Assembly: GCA_015057625.1 (NCBI GenBank)
Contig: SVDZ01000001.1
Coordinates: forward strand, 306,921 to 370,920
Reading direction: 5' to 3'
Length of the DNA: 64,000 bases
From: Lachnospiraceae bacterium
Lineage (GTDB): Bacteria; Bacillota; Clostridia; Lachnospirales; Lachnospiraceae
Of this stretch, positions 1 to 10,936 are shown in pieces. The notes under the pieces were generated by a model. It made no database searches and was not told the origin of the DNA. It saw nothing but the letters and a program-made list of their open reading frames with translations. Each line of letters opens with the position of its first letter. Within the stretch, counting starts at the first letter, position 1. Position numbers and translations under genes: made by a program.

Positions 1-20
1 CTACTGTCCTGATTAATCAT
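1..20 (-). CDS. 5' end of an unidentified gene running off the left edge
   Basis: An ATG at 18-20 (minus strand) is preceded eight bases upstream by a purine-rich AGAGAGG stretch, a plausible ribosome binding site. Only six codons (MINQDS) are visible, so no function can be given. It would be transcribed in the same direction as pyrG, whose terminator lies just upstream. Confidence 0.4.
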
Positions 21-98
21 AAAACGACCTCTCTTTCATTTTCTCTGATATTATTTCTCCGCTCAATTTAAATTATTAATTCCATTTTACCAAAAAGA

Positions 99-138
99 AG
101 AGCAGTTGGGTGAATAATTTCTTCATCTCAACTGCTCT
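99..138 (-). terminator. Intrinsic terminator of pyrG
   Basis: Ten-base inverted repeat (AGAGCAGTTG / CAACTGCTCT) with a 20-base loop lies just after the pyrG stop codon. On the minus strand it is followed by a T-rich run at 92-98. Confidence 0.85.
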
Positions 139-152
139 AGTAAAAAAATATG

Positions 153-2300
<2,148 letters not shown>

Positions 2301-2312
2301 GTATGAGCGTCA

Positions 2313-2413
2313 GTTTCAAAAAGTATGCGTTATGAAACACAGCATCGTAACGGGAAAAGCTATGCAATAATGAGATGAGACGATAGCGAGACTTTCGTTA
2401 CGACGAGCATGCT
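2313..2413. repeat. Intergenic repeat modules A and C (copy next to dapL)
   Basis: Module A (2313-2338) is an imperfect inverted repeat GTTTCAAAA...TTATGAAAC. Module C (2330-2413) is an 84-bp block that recurs at 18518-18602 with only a few changes. It contains the CGTAACG/CGTTACG inverted pair and ends in the palindrome ACGAGCATGCTCGT (2403-2416), ten bases from the dapL stop codon. The modules also appear after purF and around gltB, always against the 3' end of a gene. Confidence 0.85.
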
Positions 2414-2422
2414 CGTACGTTT

Positions 2423-3637
2423 CTACAGTTTCTTGATTCTGTCCACTGCTTCGATTGTGTTCTCTTTGCTACCGAATGCTGTGAGTCTGAAGAAGTGTTC
2501 ACCGCTTGGTCCGAATCCGGAGCCCGGTGTTCCTACCACATTTGCTTTTTCTAAAAGATAATCAAAGAACTCCCAGCTGGTCATGTTGTCCGGCGTCTTA
2601 AGCCAGATATAAGGTGCATTCACTCCGCCGGATACACTGTAGCCTGCAGCTTTAAGTCCGTCGTAGATGTACTTTGCATTTTCCATATAATATGCAATCT
2701 GCTGCTCTATCTGTTTTCTTCCTTCCGGAGTGTAAATTGTTGCGCCTGCTTTTTGTATTATGTAAGGTGCTCCGTTGTACTTTGTTCCGTGTCTTCTTGC
2801 CCATAAGTCCCAAAGTTTAACTCCATCAACCACAAGATCTTTTGGAATTACTGTGTATCCAAGTCTCAAGCCTGTAAATCCTGCTGTCTTTGAGAATGAT
2901 CTAAACTCGATGGCACAGGTTCTTGCGCCCTCACATTCAAAGATACTGTGTGGCACATTTTCCTCTGAGATAAATGCTTCATAAGCTGAGTCATAGAGAA
3001 TTATTGAGCCGTTCTTATTTGCATAGTCAACCCACTCCTGCAACTTGTCTTTTGTCATTACTGCTCCGGTAGGATTATTTGGGAAGCAAAGATAAATCAA
3101 ATCAGGAACTTCTGTCGGAAATTCCGGCATAAATCCGTTCTCTTCCTTGCATGGCATGTAAATAACTCTGCTGTATTTTTCAGAGGCTTTGTCATAATCC
3201 CCGGCTCTTCCGGCCATTACATTTGAGTCAACATACACAGGGTATACAGGATCACACACTGCAATTCTATTTTCAATACTGAATATTTCCTGAATATTTC
3301 CGCAATCACACTTTGCTCCATCGGATACAAAGATTTCATCCGGAGCAATGTCACATCCTCTTTTTTTATAGTCGTAATCTGAAATTGCATTTCTCAAAAA
3401 TTCATATCCAAGATCCGGAGCGTAGCCCTTGAATGTCGCTGCATTTCCCATCTCATCAACTGCTTCATGAAGATTTTTAATTATTTCAGGTGCAATCGGC
3501 TGTGTAACATCGCCAATTCCGAGTCTTACTATTTTAGCTTCCGGATGTGCCTCAACATATCCGTTAACTTTTTTTGCTATATTTGAGAAGAGGTAACTTC
3601 CCTGTAATTTTAAATAATTATCATTTACTTTTACCAT
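2423..3637 (-). CDS. dapL: LL-diaminopimelate aminotransferase
   Basis: PLP-dependent enzyme that turns tetrahydrodipicolinate plus glutamate directly into LL-diaminopimelate. This short lysine/peptidoglycan route is typical of Clostridia, plants and some other bacteria. The 404-residue length and the opening VNDNYLKLQGSYLF and IGDVTQPI motifs match DapL. The PLP lysine lies in the SFSKTAGFTGLRLGY motif. The start has a good AAGGAG site. It lies 77 bp downstream of gltD on the same strand, so it could be co-transcribed with the glutamate-forming genes, and glutamate is its amino donor. dapF, the next pathway step, is at 17-18 kb. The last codons (minus-strand ATCAAGAAACTGTAG) closely resemble the 53-bp repeat unit found upstream of dapF. 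Confidence 0.96.
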   Translation of the reverse strand: MVKVNDNYLKLQGSYLFSNIAKKVNGYVEAHPEAKIVRLGIGDVTQPIAPEIIKNLHEAVDEMGNAATFKGYAPDLGYEFLRNAISDYDYKKRGCDIAPDEIFVSDGAKCDCGNIQEIFSIENRIAVCDPVYPVYVDSNVMAGRAGDYDKASEKYSRVIYMPCKEENGFMPEFPTEVPDLIYLCFPNNPTGAVMTKDKLQEWVDYANKNGSIILYDSAYEAFISEENVPHSIFECEGARTCAIEFRSFSKTAGFTGLRLGYTVIPKDLVVDGVKLWDLWARRHGTKYNGAPYIIQKAGATIYTPEGRKQIEQQIAYYMENAKYIYDGLKAAGYSVSGGVNAPYIWLKTPDNMTSWEFFDYLLEKANVVGTPGSGFGPSGEHFFRLTAFGSKENTIEAVDRIKKL

Positions 3638-3714
3638 AATATGCTCCTTATTGTTTTTACAATTTATTCTTTCATATTTACAGTTAATATTTTCTAATCC
3701 TTCTTGCCGATATT

Positions 3715-5247
3715 CTATAAGTTTGTGTAGCCCATCAATGCTTTATCCACTTCTTTTGCCACACTTCTACCTTCAGCGATTGCCCAGACTACAAGGGACT
3801 GTCCTCTGTGCATATCTCCTGCTGTGTAAACACCCGGCACTGAAGTTTCGTGCTTACCACATGCAGTCTTAACGTTTGTTCTCTGATCTGTCTCCACCCC
3901 AAAGTTCTCTGTCACATACTGCTCGCTTCCAAGGAAACCTGCGCAAATAAGCACTAACTGTGCAGGTACTGTTTTTTCTGTCCCCGGCTTTTCTGCCATT
4001 ATTACTCTTCCTGTTTTTTTATCTTTCTTTGGCTCTAAAGATACAATAACAACTTCCTTGAGATTTCCTTTTTCATCTTTGATGAATTCTTTTACTGTTG
4101 CCTGATACATTCTCGGGTCGGAGCCAAATTTCCATGCAGCCTCTTCCTGACCGTAGTCTGTTTTAAGGACCTTTGGCCATTCAGGCCATGGATTGTTTGG
4201 AAGTCTTTTTGCTGCTGCCTGTGGCATCATCTCTAACTGGAGAATGCTCTTTGCTCCAAGACGCATACAAGTTCCAACACAGTCATTTCCTGTATCTCCG
4301 CCACCGATTACAATAACATCTTTATCTTTTGCCAATTCGTATGGATAATCCTTAAAATCAGAGTCAAGCAGTTTCTTTGTGACAGTACCTAAGAAATCTA
4401 CTGCAAAATAGATTCCCTTTGCCTCTCTTCCCGGAGCCGCAATATCTCTTGGATTTGAAGCACCACATGCGAGAATTACACTGTCATAATCTTCTTTAAG
4501 CTTAGCTGCATCCACAAAAGTTGCTGTATTCTCTGTCAGTTTATCGACACCTGAATTAATATCTGCTCCTCCTACATTTGCATTGTAAACAAACTTAATT
4601 CCTGCCTCTTCCATCATTGCAATTCTTCTATCAATTACCTTCTTATCAAGTTTCATGTTTGGAATTCCATAACGAAGAAGTCCACCGGCGCGGTCACTTC
4701 TCTCGTATACTGTCACCTCATGACCTCTTCTGTTGAGAAGCTGTGCTGCCGCAAGTCCTGAAGGTCCACTACCTACAACAGCAACCTTCTTTCCCGTTCT
4801 GGAACTAGGAATTTCTTCCTTAACAAGTCCGTTTTCAAAAGCATATTCAATAATTGCTTTCTCATTTTCCTTTACTGTGACAGCCTCATTGTGAAGCGAA
4901 CATGTACATGCTGCCTCGCAAAGTGCAGGACAAACCCTGCTTGTGAATTCCGGAAAACTGTGTGTTATGGCAAGTCTATTGTATGCCTGCTCAAGTTTCC
5001 CCTTGTAGACAAGTTCATTAGTTTCCGGAATAAGATTGTGAAGCGGGCAACCTGAAACCATTCCTGCAATCATTAATCCCGCCTGACAGAACGCAACGCC
5101 GCAGTCCATACATCTTGCCGCCTGCTCGCGCTGTTTATCAAGGGACAGTTTTCCATGAAACTCATCAAAATTCTTAACTCTTTTTTCTTCCTCTATAACC
5201 GGAGCGTCAACTCTCTCATATTCTAAAAATCCCGTTGGTTTTCCCAT
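3715..5247 (-). CDS. gltD: Glutamate synthase (NADPH) small subunit
   Basis: Electron-input subunit of GOGAT: it takes electrons from NADPH through FAD and iron-sulfur clusters to the large subunit, which makes glutamate from glutamine and 2-oxoglutarate. The 510-residue length is normal. The N-terminal ferredoxin-like part has the cysteine motifs CMDCGVAFC and GCPLHN. It is followed by an FAD-binding GSGPSGLAAA dinucleotide fold (about residue 155) and an NADPH-binding GGGDTGNDC fold (about residue 320). AGGAGG precedes the start. The large-subunit gene is upstream on the same strand, but 950 bp of repeats separate the two, which is unusual for a pair normally adjacent. Confidence 0.95.
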   Translation of the reverse strand: MGKPTGFLEYERVDAPVIEEEKRVKNFDEFHGKLSLDKQREQAARCMDCGVAFCQAGLMIAGMVSGCPLHNLIPETNELVYKGKLEQAYNRLAITHSFPEFTSRVCPALCEAACTCSLHNEAVTVKENEKAIIEYAFENGLVKEEIPSSRTGKKVAVVGSGPSGLAAAQLLNRRGHEVTVYERSDRAGGLLRYGIPNMKLDKKVIDRRIAMMEEAGIKFVYNANVGGADINSGVDKLTENTATFVDAAKLKEDYDSVILACGASNPRDIAAPGREAKGIYFAVDFLGTVTKKLLDSDFKDYPYELAKDKDVIVIGGGDTGNDCVGTCMRLGAKSILQLEMMPQAAAKRLPNNPWPEWPKVLKTDYGQEEAAWKFGSDPRMYQATVKEFIKDEKGNLKEVVIVSLEPKKDKKTGRVIMAEKPGTEKTVPAQLVLICAGFLGSEQYVTENFGVETDQRTNVKTACGKHETSVPGVYTAGDMHRGQSLVVWAIAEGRSVAKEVDKALMGYTNL

Positions 5248-5271
5248 AGCAACCTCCTTTATAATTTCAAT

Positions 5272-5369
5272 TTTTCAAAACGTATACTTTATGAAACGTA
5301 TATCTGCGCAAGATTCAGGATTGATGCCGTGTACCTGCAAGCCTATACAATAATAATCTGAGACACGCA
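5272..5369. repeat. Intergenic repeat modules A, B and D upstream of gltD
   Basis: Module A (5272-5297, CAAAACGTATACTTTATGAAAC) is followed by module B (about 5302-5340, TGCGCAAGATTCAGGATTGAT...). Module B is nearly identical to 5880-5918 in the large element nearby. Module D (5344-5369) is a 26-bp sequence that recurs perfectly, in inverted orientation, at 18690-18715. The whole reads as a partial copy of the repeat family placed just upstream of the gltD start. Confidence 0.8.
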
Positions 5370-5398
5370 CAAAGAAACAATCCGTGACACACTATATT

Positions 5399-5838
5399 TT
5401 ACCGTTTTACCTTCCATTTAAGTTTTTTCTTGCATTGGAAGGTAAGGAAAATTTGTTAATTTGTTATCAATTACCTTCCAAACTAATTATTTACCGTTTA
5501 GAAGGTAATTTAAGTTTGTCTATTTTTTGTCAATTACCTTCCAAACTAATATATTTACTATTTGGTAGGTAAATTAAGTTTGTCATAATTTTGTCAATTA
5601 CCTTCCAAACTAACAATTCTCTTATTTAGAAGGTAATTCTTTTGCCAAGCTATTTTTGCTCCATACCTTCCAAACTAACAAATATCACATTTGGAAGGTA
5701 ATTCTCATGACAAGCCATTTTTGCTCCATACCTTCCAAACTAACAAATATCACATTTGGAAGGTAATTCTCATGACAAGCCATTCTTGCTCCATACCTTC
5801 CAAACTAACAAATATCTTATTTGGAAGGTAATTCTCAT
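5399..5838. repeat. Tandem array of seven ~64-bp palindromic units
   Basis: Units begin with (T/A)TACCTTCCAAA at 5407, 5471, 5534, 5598, 5663, 5728 and 5793 (spacing 63-65 bp, about six helical turns). Each carries the complementary half TTTGGAAGGTAA about 15-20 bases later, so every unit is a dyad. The last three are almost identical; the first four have drifted. The sequence differs from the other two arrays, but position and architecture are the same. Confidence 0.9.
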
Positions 5839-5849
5839 GACAATTCTTT

Positions 5850-6196
5850 GTTTCAAAACCTATACTTTATGAAACGTAAATCTGCGCAAGATTCAGGATT
5901 GATACCGTGTACCTGCAAATGTTTTTTCTGATAACATTGAAACAAGTACTTTAAGGTTATCTGATAAAAGAAGATTAATCCGAGTCAAATTTCGAGGATT
6001 ACAAGTCCTCGAAATTTAGCATTCGACGCGGGTTGTCATCAAGAGAACCCGCGTATGTATGCGGGCGAGGAATTAATATTCTTTTGAAGATATAACCTTA
6101 GTGCTTGTTTGCGTTTCAGAAAAAACATTTGCAGGTATACGGTAAAAGACTGAATCTTAAGCAGAGGATTGTTTCAAAACGTATAGGTTTTGAAAC
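5850..6196. mobile_element. 347-bp long-inverted-repeat (MITE-like) element
   Basis: Both ends begin with the module A hairpin (5850-5875 and 6171-6196, inverted), followed inward by inverted copies of module B. The similarity continues through TGCAAATGTTTTTTCTG to the AAGGTTAT words, giving arms of roughly 110-120 bp with scattered mismatches. The core holds two strong hairpins: AAATTTCGAGGA/TCCTCGAAATTT (5987-6017) and GCGGGTT/AACCCGC (6028-6052). No transposase and no clear target-site duplication was seen, so it may be a non-autonomous element or a structured RNA. It ends two bases from the gltB stop codon. Confidence 0.7.
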
Positions 6197-6198
6197 AT

Positions 6199-9100
6199 TT
6201 AATTGTTAAATTTCTTGAATGCTTCTATTGCTGCCTGCTCATCATCAAATCCTGCAAGCTTTGCTTCTGAAATCAGTCGTTTCATTTCCTTGTAATCTGT
6301 TGGGATGATTTTCTTGAAGTGTTTGATGTACTCATCAAAATCATCAAGTACTTCTTTTCCCTTTTTAGATCCTGTGTTTTCAACATGTTTTTCGATAATG
6401 CGTTTTAATTCTTCTATATCGCCCTTATCTTCCACATTCTCCATGCTTACAAGCTGCTTGTTGAGGTTTCTGTAAAGTTTGTTATGTTCATCTAAAACAT
6501 ATGCGATACCGCCGCTCATTCCTGCTGCAAAGTTCTTGCCTGTAGGTCCGAGGATTACTGCACATCCACCTGTCATGTATTCGCATCCGTGTTCGCCAAC
6601 ACCTTCAACTACTGCAAGTGCTCCTGAGTTTCTTACGCAGAATCTCTCACCTGCCATACCTGCGATATATGCTTCACCGGATGTTGCACCGTAGAGAGCA
6701 ACATTTCCGATAATTATATTCTCGCCCGGATTGTACTTTGCTTCCTTTGGAACATTTATAATAAGCTTTCCGCCTGACAATCCTTTTCCGTAATAGTCAT
6801 TGCTGTCACCGCTTATCTTAAGTGTAAGTCCTTTTGGAATGAAAGCTCCAAAACTCTGTCCGCCGGAACCTTTACAATTTACTGTAATTGTATCTTCCTC
6901 AAGGCCTTCAGGATGTTGTCTTGTTATCTCTGCTCCAAGCAGTGTTCCGAAAGTTCTGTCTGTGTTTGTAATATCAATGTCAATCTCACTCTTCTTTCCT
7001 TTTTTGATTGACTCCTTAATCTCTTTTGAATTCAAAAGAACGCTCTCGTCTTTTGTCTCCTCCAATTTGAAATCATATGCAAAATCAGGATTGAATGTAA
7101 CATTTTCTCTTCCAACTTCTGACATGTCATAAAGAATTTTTGAAAGATCAATCTTTGCTTCATCTTCTGCAAGATTTTCTTTTTTCTTGAGTAAATCAGT
7201 TCTGCCGACTAACTCGTCAACTGTTCTCACTCCTAATTTTGCCATGTACTCCCTGAGTTCTCTTGCCACATAAATCATGAAGTTTTCAACGTGCTCAGGT
7301 TTTCCTGCAAATCGCTTTCTGAGTTCAGGATTCTGTGTTGCAATACCCATTGGACATGTATCCGACTGGCATACTCTCATCATGACACAACCCATTGTTA
7401 CCAGTGGCGCTGTGGCAAATCCGAATTCCTCGGCACCAAGAATTGCTGCGATTGCAACATCTCTTCCGCTCATCAACTTACCGTCTGTCTCTATTACCAC
7501 CTGATTTCTCAGTCCGTTTGCGATAAGTGTCTGATGTGTCTCTGCAAGACCTAATTCCCAAGGGAGTCCCGCATTGTGTATTGAACTAAGTGGCGCAGCC
7601 CCTGTTCCTCCGTCGTAACCCGATACAAGCACAACCTGCGCTCCTGCTTTTGCTACACCTGCTGCAACTGTACCTACTCCTGACTCAGAAACAAGTTTTA
7701 CTGAAATACGCGCGTTCTTATTTGCATTTTTCAAATCGTATATAAGCTGCGCCAAATCTTCTATTGAATAGATGTCGTGATGTGGTGGTGGTGAGATAAG
7801 GCTCACACCCGGTGTTGAATGTCTGGTCTTTGCAATCCATGGATAAACTTTCTTGCCCGGAAGATGTCCGCCTTCGCCGGGCTTAGCACCCTGCGCTAAC
7901 TTAATCTGAATCTCTTTTGCACTTACTAGATATCTTTCTGTCACTCCGAAACGTCCGCTGGCTACCTGCTTAATTGCAGAACTTCTGTCATTCTTTGTTC
8001 CTGCTGAGAGAATTCTCTCTTCACTCTCACCGCCCTCGCCACTGTTTGACTTACCGTGAAGTCTGTTCATGGCAATTGCCAATGTTTCATGGGCTTCCTC
8101 TGAAATTGAACCGTAAGACATGGCTCCTGTCTTGAATCTCTTAACAATTTCTTCTTCACTCTCAACCTCATCTATTGAAACACCCTTTTTAGGATATTCA
8201 AATTCAAGAAGGCTTCTTAAGTAACCTGTCTTTTCAGAGTCAACCATATCTGTATATTCTTTAAACAGCTCATAACTTCCCTCTCTTACTGAGCGCTGAA
8301 GCATATGAATTGTCTGAGGATTATATCTGTGATTTTCTCCTCCGCTTCTTAATTTGTGTCTTCCTGTTGCGGACAATTCAAGATTTACTGAAAGTCCAAG
8401 AGGATCAAAGGCATGACTGTGCTGAGCATCCTGAGCCTTCTCTATATCCTCAAGCGTAATACCGCCAATTCTGCTTACAGTTCCTGTGAAATACTCATTT
8501 ATAACTTCATCTGAAATACCGATTGCTTCAAATATCTTACTTCCCTGATAAGACTGAACTGTTGAAATACCCATCTTTGATGCAATCTTTACGATTCCGA
8601 ATAATATTGCATTGTCATAATCATCAACTGCTGCATAATAATCTTTGTCCAGATTTCCATCCTCAATTAGTTCTGCGATTGTTGCATGCGCAAGATAAGG
8701 ATTAACTGCTGAGGCACCATATCCTAGAAGAGTTGCAAAATGATGTACCTCTCTTGGCTCTCCGGATTCAAGAATAAGTGACATTGCTGTACATTTCTTT
8801 GTTTCAACAAGGTGCTTGTGCACTGCCGCAACTGCAAGGAGGGATGGTATAGCCACGTGATTTTCGTCAACACCTCGGTCTGAGAGAATTATGATATTGG
8901 CTCCCTCTTTGTATGCCTTGTCAACTTCAACGAACAAATGCTTGAGCACCATTTTCATAGGTGTGCTCTTGTAGTAAATAATAGGAACTTTCTTTACATT
9001 GAATCCCTCTTTCTTCATATGCTCAATCTTAAGCAAATCAAGATCTGTAAGAATAGGATTATCAATCTCAAGCACATGACAGTTCTCCGGCTTTTCTTCA

Positions 9101-10749
9101 AGAAGGTTACCATTCTTTCCCACATACACTGTTCTTGAGGTTACAATCTCCTCTCTCTGTGCGTCGATTGGTGGATTTGTAACCTGCGCAAATAATTGTT
9201 TGAAATAGTAGAACAATGGCTGATACTGTTCTGAGAGTGCAGCTATCGGAGTGTCAACACCCATTGAGCCGATTTTCTCAGTTCCGTTAAGTGCCATGTT
9301 TCTGATTCCTTCGTAATAGTTTTCATATGTGTACCCAAATGCCTTCTGAAGTTTCTTTCTCTCTTCTCCTAAAAGTTCAGGTACCTTCATGTTTGGAATC
9401 TTTATATCTGCAAGGTGGATAAGCCCCATATCAAGCCATTCGCCGTATGGTTCCTTTCCTGCATATTTTTCTTTTATTTCGTAATCTTCGTAAATTCTTC
9501 CCTCCACCGTATCTACAAGAAGAATTTTACCCGGATGAAGTCTTTCTTTTTTAACAATGTGCTCTTCAGCAATATCAAGTACTCCCACTTCTGATGAAAG
9601 AATAAGTCTTCCGTCATCACATATGACATATCTTGAAGGTCTGAGGCCGTTTCTATCAAGAATTGCTCCCATCACATCACCATCCGAGAAAAGAATTGAT
9701 GCCGGTCCATCCCATGGCTCCATCATTGTTGCATAATACTGATAGAAATCTCTTTCTTCCTGTGAAAGTGTATCGTTATGAGCCCATGGTTCAGGAATTG
9801 CAATCATTGCAGCCAGCGGAAGATCAAGTCCGCTCATCACAAGAAATTCCAGTGTATTGTCAAGCATTGCTGAGTCTGAACCACTCTGGGAAATAACGGG
9901 AAGAACCTTTGTCATGTCTTCATCAGAAAATGTATCTGTGTGCATTGTCTCTTCTCTTGCAAGCATTTTGTCTGCATTTCCCTTGATTGTATTAATCTCA
10001 CCGTTGTGAACAATAAATCTGTTTGGATGAGCTCTGTTCCAACTTGGGGCTGTGTTTGTTGAGAATCTTGAATGAACCATGGCAATGGCTGATTCGTAAT
10101 CTTCATCCTGCAAATCATTGAAGAATGTCCTAAGCTGTCCTACAAGGAACATTCCTTTATATACTATTGTTCTACATGAAAGAGACGGAACGTAAGTATT
10201 TACATTACTCTGTTCAAACTCTCTTCTTATAATGTAGAGCATTCTGTCAAATTCAAGGTCTGTCTGCGCACTCTCAGGTCTCTCAATGAACACCTGAGAA
10301 ATGTGAGGCATACACTCTCTTGCTGTATTTCCAAGAACGTCAGGAGTTGTGTTTACCTCTCTCCATGCAAGAATTTTAAGTCCTGCTTTTTTTACTATTA
10401 TCTCAAACATTGATTTTGACTGTCTCATGTCGAGATCATTCTGTGGAAAGAAAAACATTCCCACACCGTACTGTCTCTTTTCCGGTAAATCAACTCCGTT
10501 TTCTTTCATTATCTTTTTGAAATATTTATGTGGAATCTGTGTGAGAATACCTACACCGTCACCGGTTTTTCCTTCAGCATCCTTACCTGCTCTGTGTTCA
10601 AGATTTTCAACAATTGAAAGAGCATCACACACCAGCTGATGTCCCGGCTTTCCCTTAATGTCAATCACAGCTCCTATACCGCAATTGTCATGTTCAAAAC
10701 TTTTGCTATACAGTCCGTTTTTTTCAATTTTTTCTAATTGATTTACCAT
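6199..10749 (-). CDS. gltB: Glutamate synthase large subunit
   Basis: Catalytic subunit of GOGAT. The N-terminal class II amidotransferase domain releases ammonia from glutamine, which travels through the protein to the FMN domain and aminates 2-oxoglutarate. The 1516-residue product is full length. The amidotransferase cysteine is Cys23 in DNCGIGAV; the short segment before it is probably removed as a propeptide, as in related enzymes. The FMN-domain motif GYDGGTGAAP and the 3Fe-4S cysteines in CQSDTCPMGIATQ are intact, and the C-terminal glycine-rich beta-helix is present. AGGAGG precedes the ATG. A promoter, a leader hairpin and an ANTAR-like terminator lie upstream, implying nitrogen control by antitermination. 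Its partner gltD lies downstream beyond the repeats. Confidence 0.97.
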   Translation of the reverse strand: MVNQLEKIEKNGLYSKSFEHDNCGIGAVIDIKGKPGHQLVCDALSIVENLEHRAGKDAEGKTGDGVGILTQIPHKYFKKIMKENGVDLPEKRQYGVGMFFFPQNDLDMRQSKSMFEIIVKKAGLKILAWREVNTTPDVLGNTARECMPHISQVFIERPESAQTDLEFDRMLYIIRREFEQSNVNTYVPSLSCRTIVYKGMFLVGQLRTFFNDLQDEDYESAIAMVHSRFSTNTAPSWNRAHPNRFIVHNGEINTIKGNADKMLAREETMHTDTFSDEDMTKVLPVISQSGSDSAMLDNTLEFLVMSGLDLPLAAMIAIPEPWAHNDTLSQEERDFYQYYATMMEPWDGPASILFSDGDVMGAILDRNGLRPSRYVICDDGRLILSSEVGVLDIAEEHIVKKERLHPGKILLVDTVEGRIYEDYEIKEKYAGKEPYGEWLDMGLIHLADIKIPNMKVPELLGEERKKLQKAFGYTYENYYEGIRNMALNGTEKIGSMGVDTPIAALSEQYQPLFYYFKQLFAQVTNPPIDAQREEIVTSRTVYVGKNGNLLEEKPENCHVLEIDNPILTDLDLLKIEHMKKEGFNVKKVPIIYYKSTPMKMVLKHLFVEVDKAYKEGANIIILSDRGVDENHVAIPSLLAVAAVHKHLVETKKCTAMSLILESGEPREVHHFATLLGYGASAVNPYLAHATIAELIEDGNLDKDYYAAVDDYDNAILFGIVKIASKMGISTVQSYQGSKIFEAIGISDEVINEYFTGTVSRIGGITLEDIEKAQDAQHSHAFDPLGLSVNLELSATGRHKLRSGGENHRYNPQTIHMLQRSVREGSYELFKEYTDMVDSEKTGYLRSLLEFEYPKKGVSIDEVESEEEIVKRFKTGAMSYGSISEEAHETLAIAMNRLHGKSNSGEGGESEERILSAGTKNDRSSAIKQVASGRFGVTERYLVSAKEIQIKLAQGAKPGEGGHLPGKKVYPWIAKTRHSTPGVSLISPPPHHDIYSIEDLAQLIYDLKNANKNARISVKLVSESGVGTVAAGVAKAGAQVVLVSGYDGGTGAAPLSSIHNAGLPWELGLAETHQTLIANGLRNQVVIETDGKLMSGRDVAIAAILGAEEFGFATAPLVTMGCVMMRVCQSDTCPMGIATQNPELRKRFAGKPEHVENFMIYVARELREYMAKLGVRTVDELVGRTDLLKKKENLAEDEAKIDLSKILYDMSEVGRENVTFNPDFAYDFKLEETKDESVLLNSKEIKESIKKGKKSEIDIDITNTDRTFGTLLGAEITRQHPEGLEEDTITVNCKGSGGQSFGAFIPKGLTLKISGDSNDYYGKGLSGGKLIINVPKEAKYNPGENIIIGNVALYGATSGEAYIAGMAGERFCVRNSGALAVVEGVGEHGCEYMTGGCAVILGPTGKNFAAGMSGGIAYVLDEHNKLYRNLNKQLVSMENVEDKGDIEELKRIIEKHVENTGSKKGKEVLDDFDEYIKHFKKIIPTDYKEMKRLISEAKLAGFDDEQAAIEAFKKFNN

Positions 10750-10784
10750 ATTTCAGTCCTCCTAAAATTAAAGATTTACATTTT

Positions 10785-10820
10785 ATAGCACAGATTTTCA
10801 CTTGGCTCGTCGTGGATAAC
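10785..10820 (-). other. Conserved post-terminator element E (gltB leader copy)
   Basis: Read on the minus strand, this element (TTATCCACGACGAGCCAAGTG, then AAAATCTGTGCTAT) directly follows the U-run of the leader terminator. Very similar sequence follows the terminators at 22.53, 58.51 and 60.16 kb. A short CAC/GTG stem encloses the conserved loop GACGAGCCAA. Confidence 0.65.
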
Positions 10821-10826
10821 AAAAAA

Positions 10827-10863
10827 GGCACTTTGAGTCCATTACTCAAAGCGCCCTTGCTTT
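10827..10863 (-). promoter_or_regulatory. ANTAR-type antiterminator/terminator in the gltB leader
   Basis: Two mutually exclusive structures on the minus strand. P1 is AAAGC-[AAGGGC]-GCTTT (10848-10863), a five-pair stem with a six-base loop having A at position 1 and G at position 4. The overlapping 12-pair terminator stem (10827-10855) is followed by six Us (10821-10826). The downstream hairpin can also present AATGGA, another AxxGxx loop. This is the layout known for ANTAR targets; no ANTAR protein gene is in the window. Confidence 0.75.
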
Positions 10864-10886
10864 TCAAAATCAATATTAGTTTTAAA

Positions 10887-10911
10887 TTAGTCAAATTTGA
10901 AATATGACTAA
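10887..10911. promoter_or_regulatory. Dyad in gltB leader
   Basis: Perfect TTAGTCA-N11-TGACTAA inverted repeat, about 20 bases after the predicted transcription start. It could be a DNA operator or a leader hairpin. Confidence 0.45.
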
Positions 10912-10936
10912 CAAATATGTTTTTTAAACATGATTA

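Noticed and set aside
5384-5572. Short plus-strand frame in the gltD/gltB spacer
   Set aside because: Lies inside the dyad array and has no ribosome binding site.
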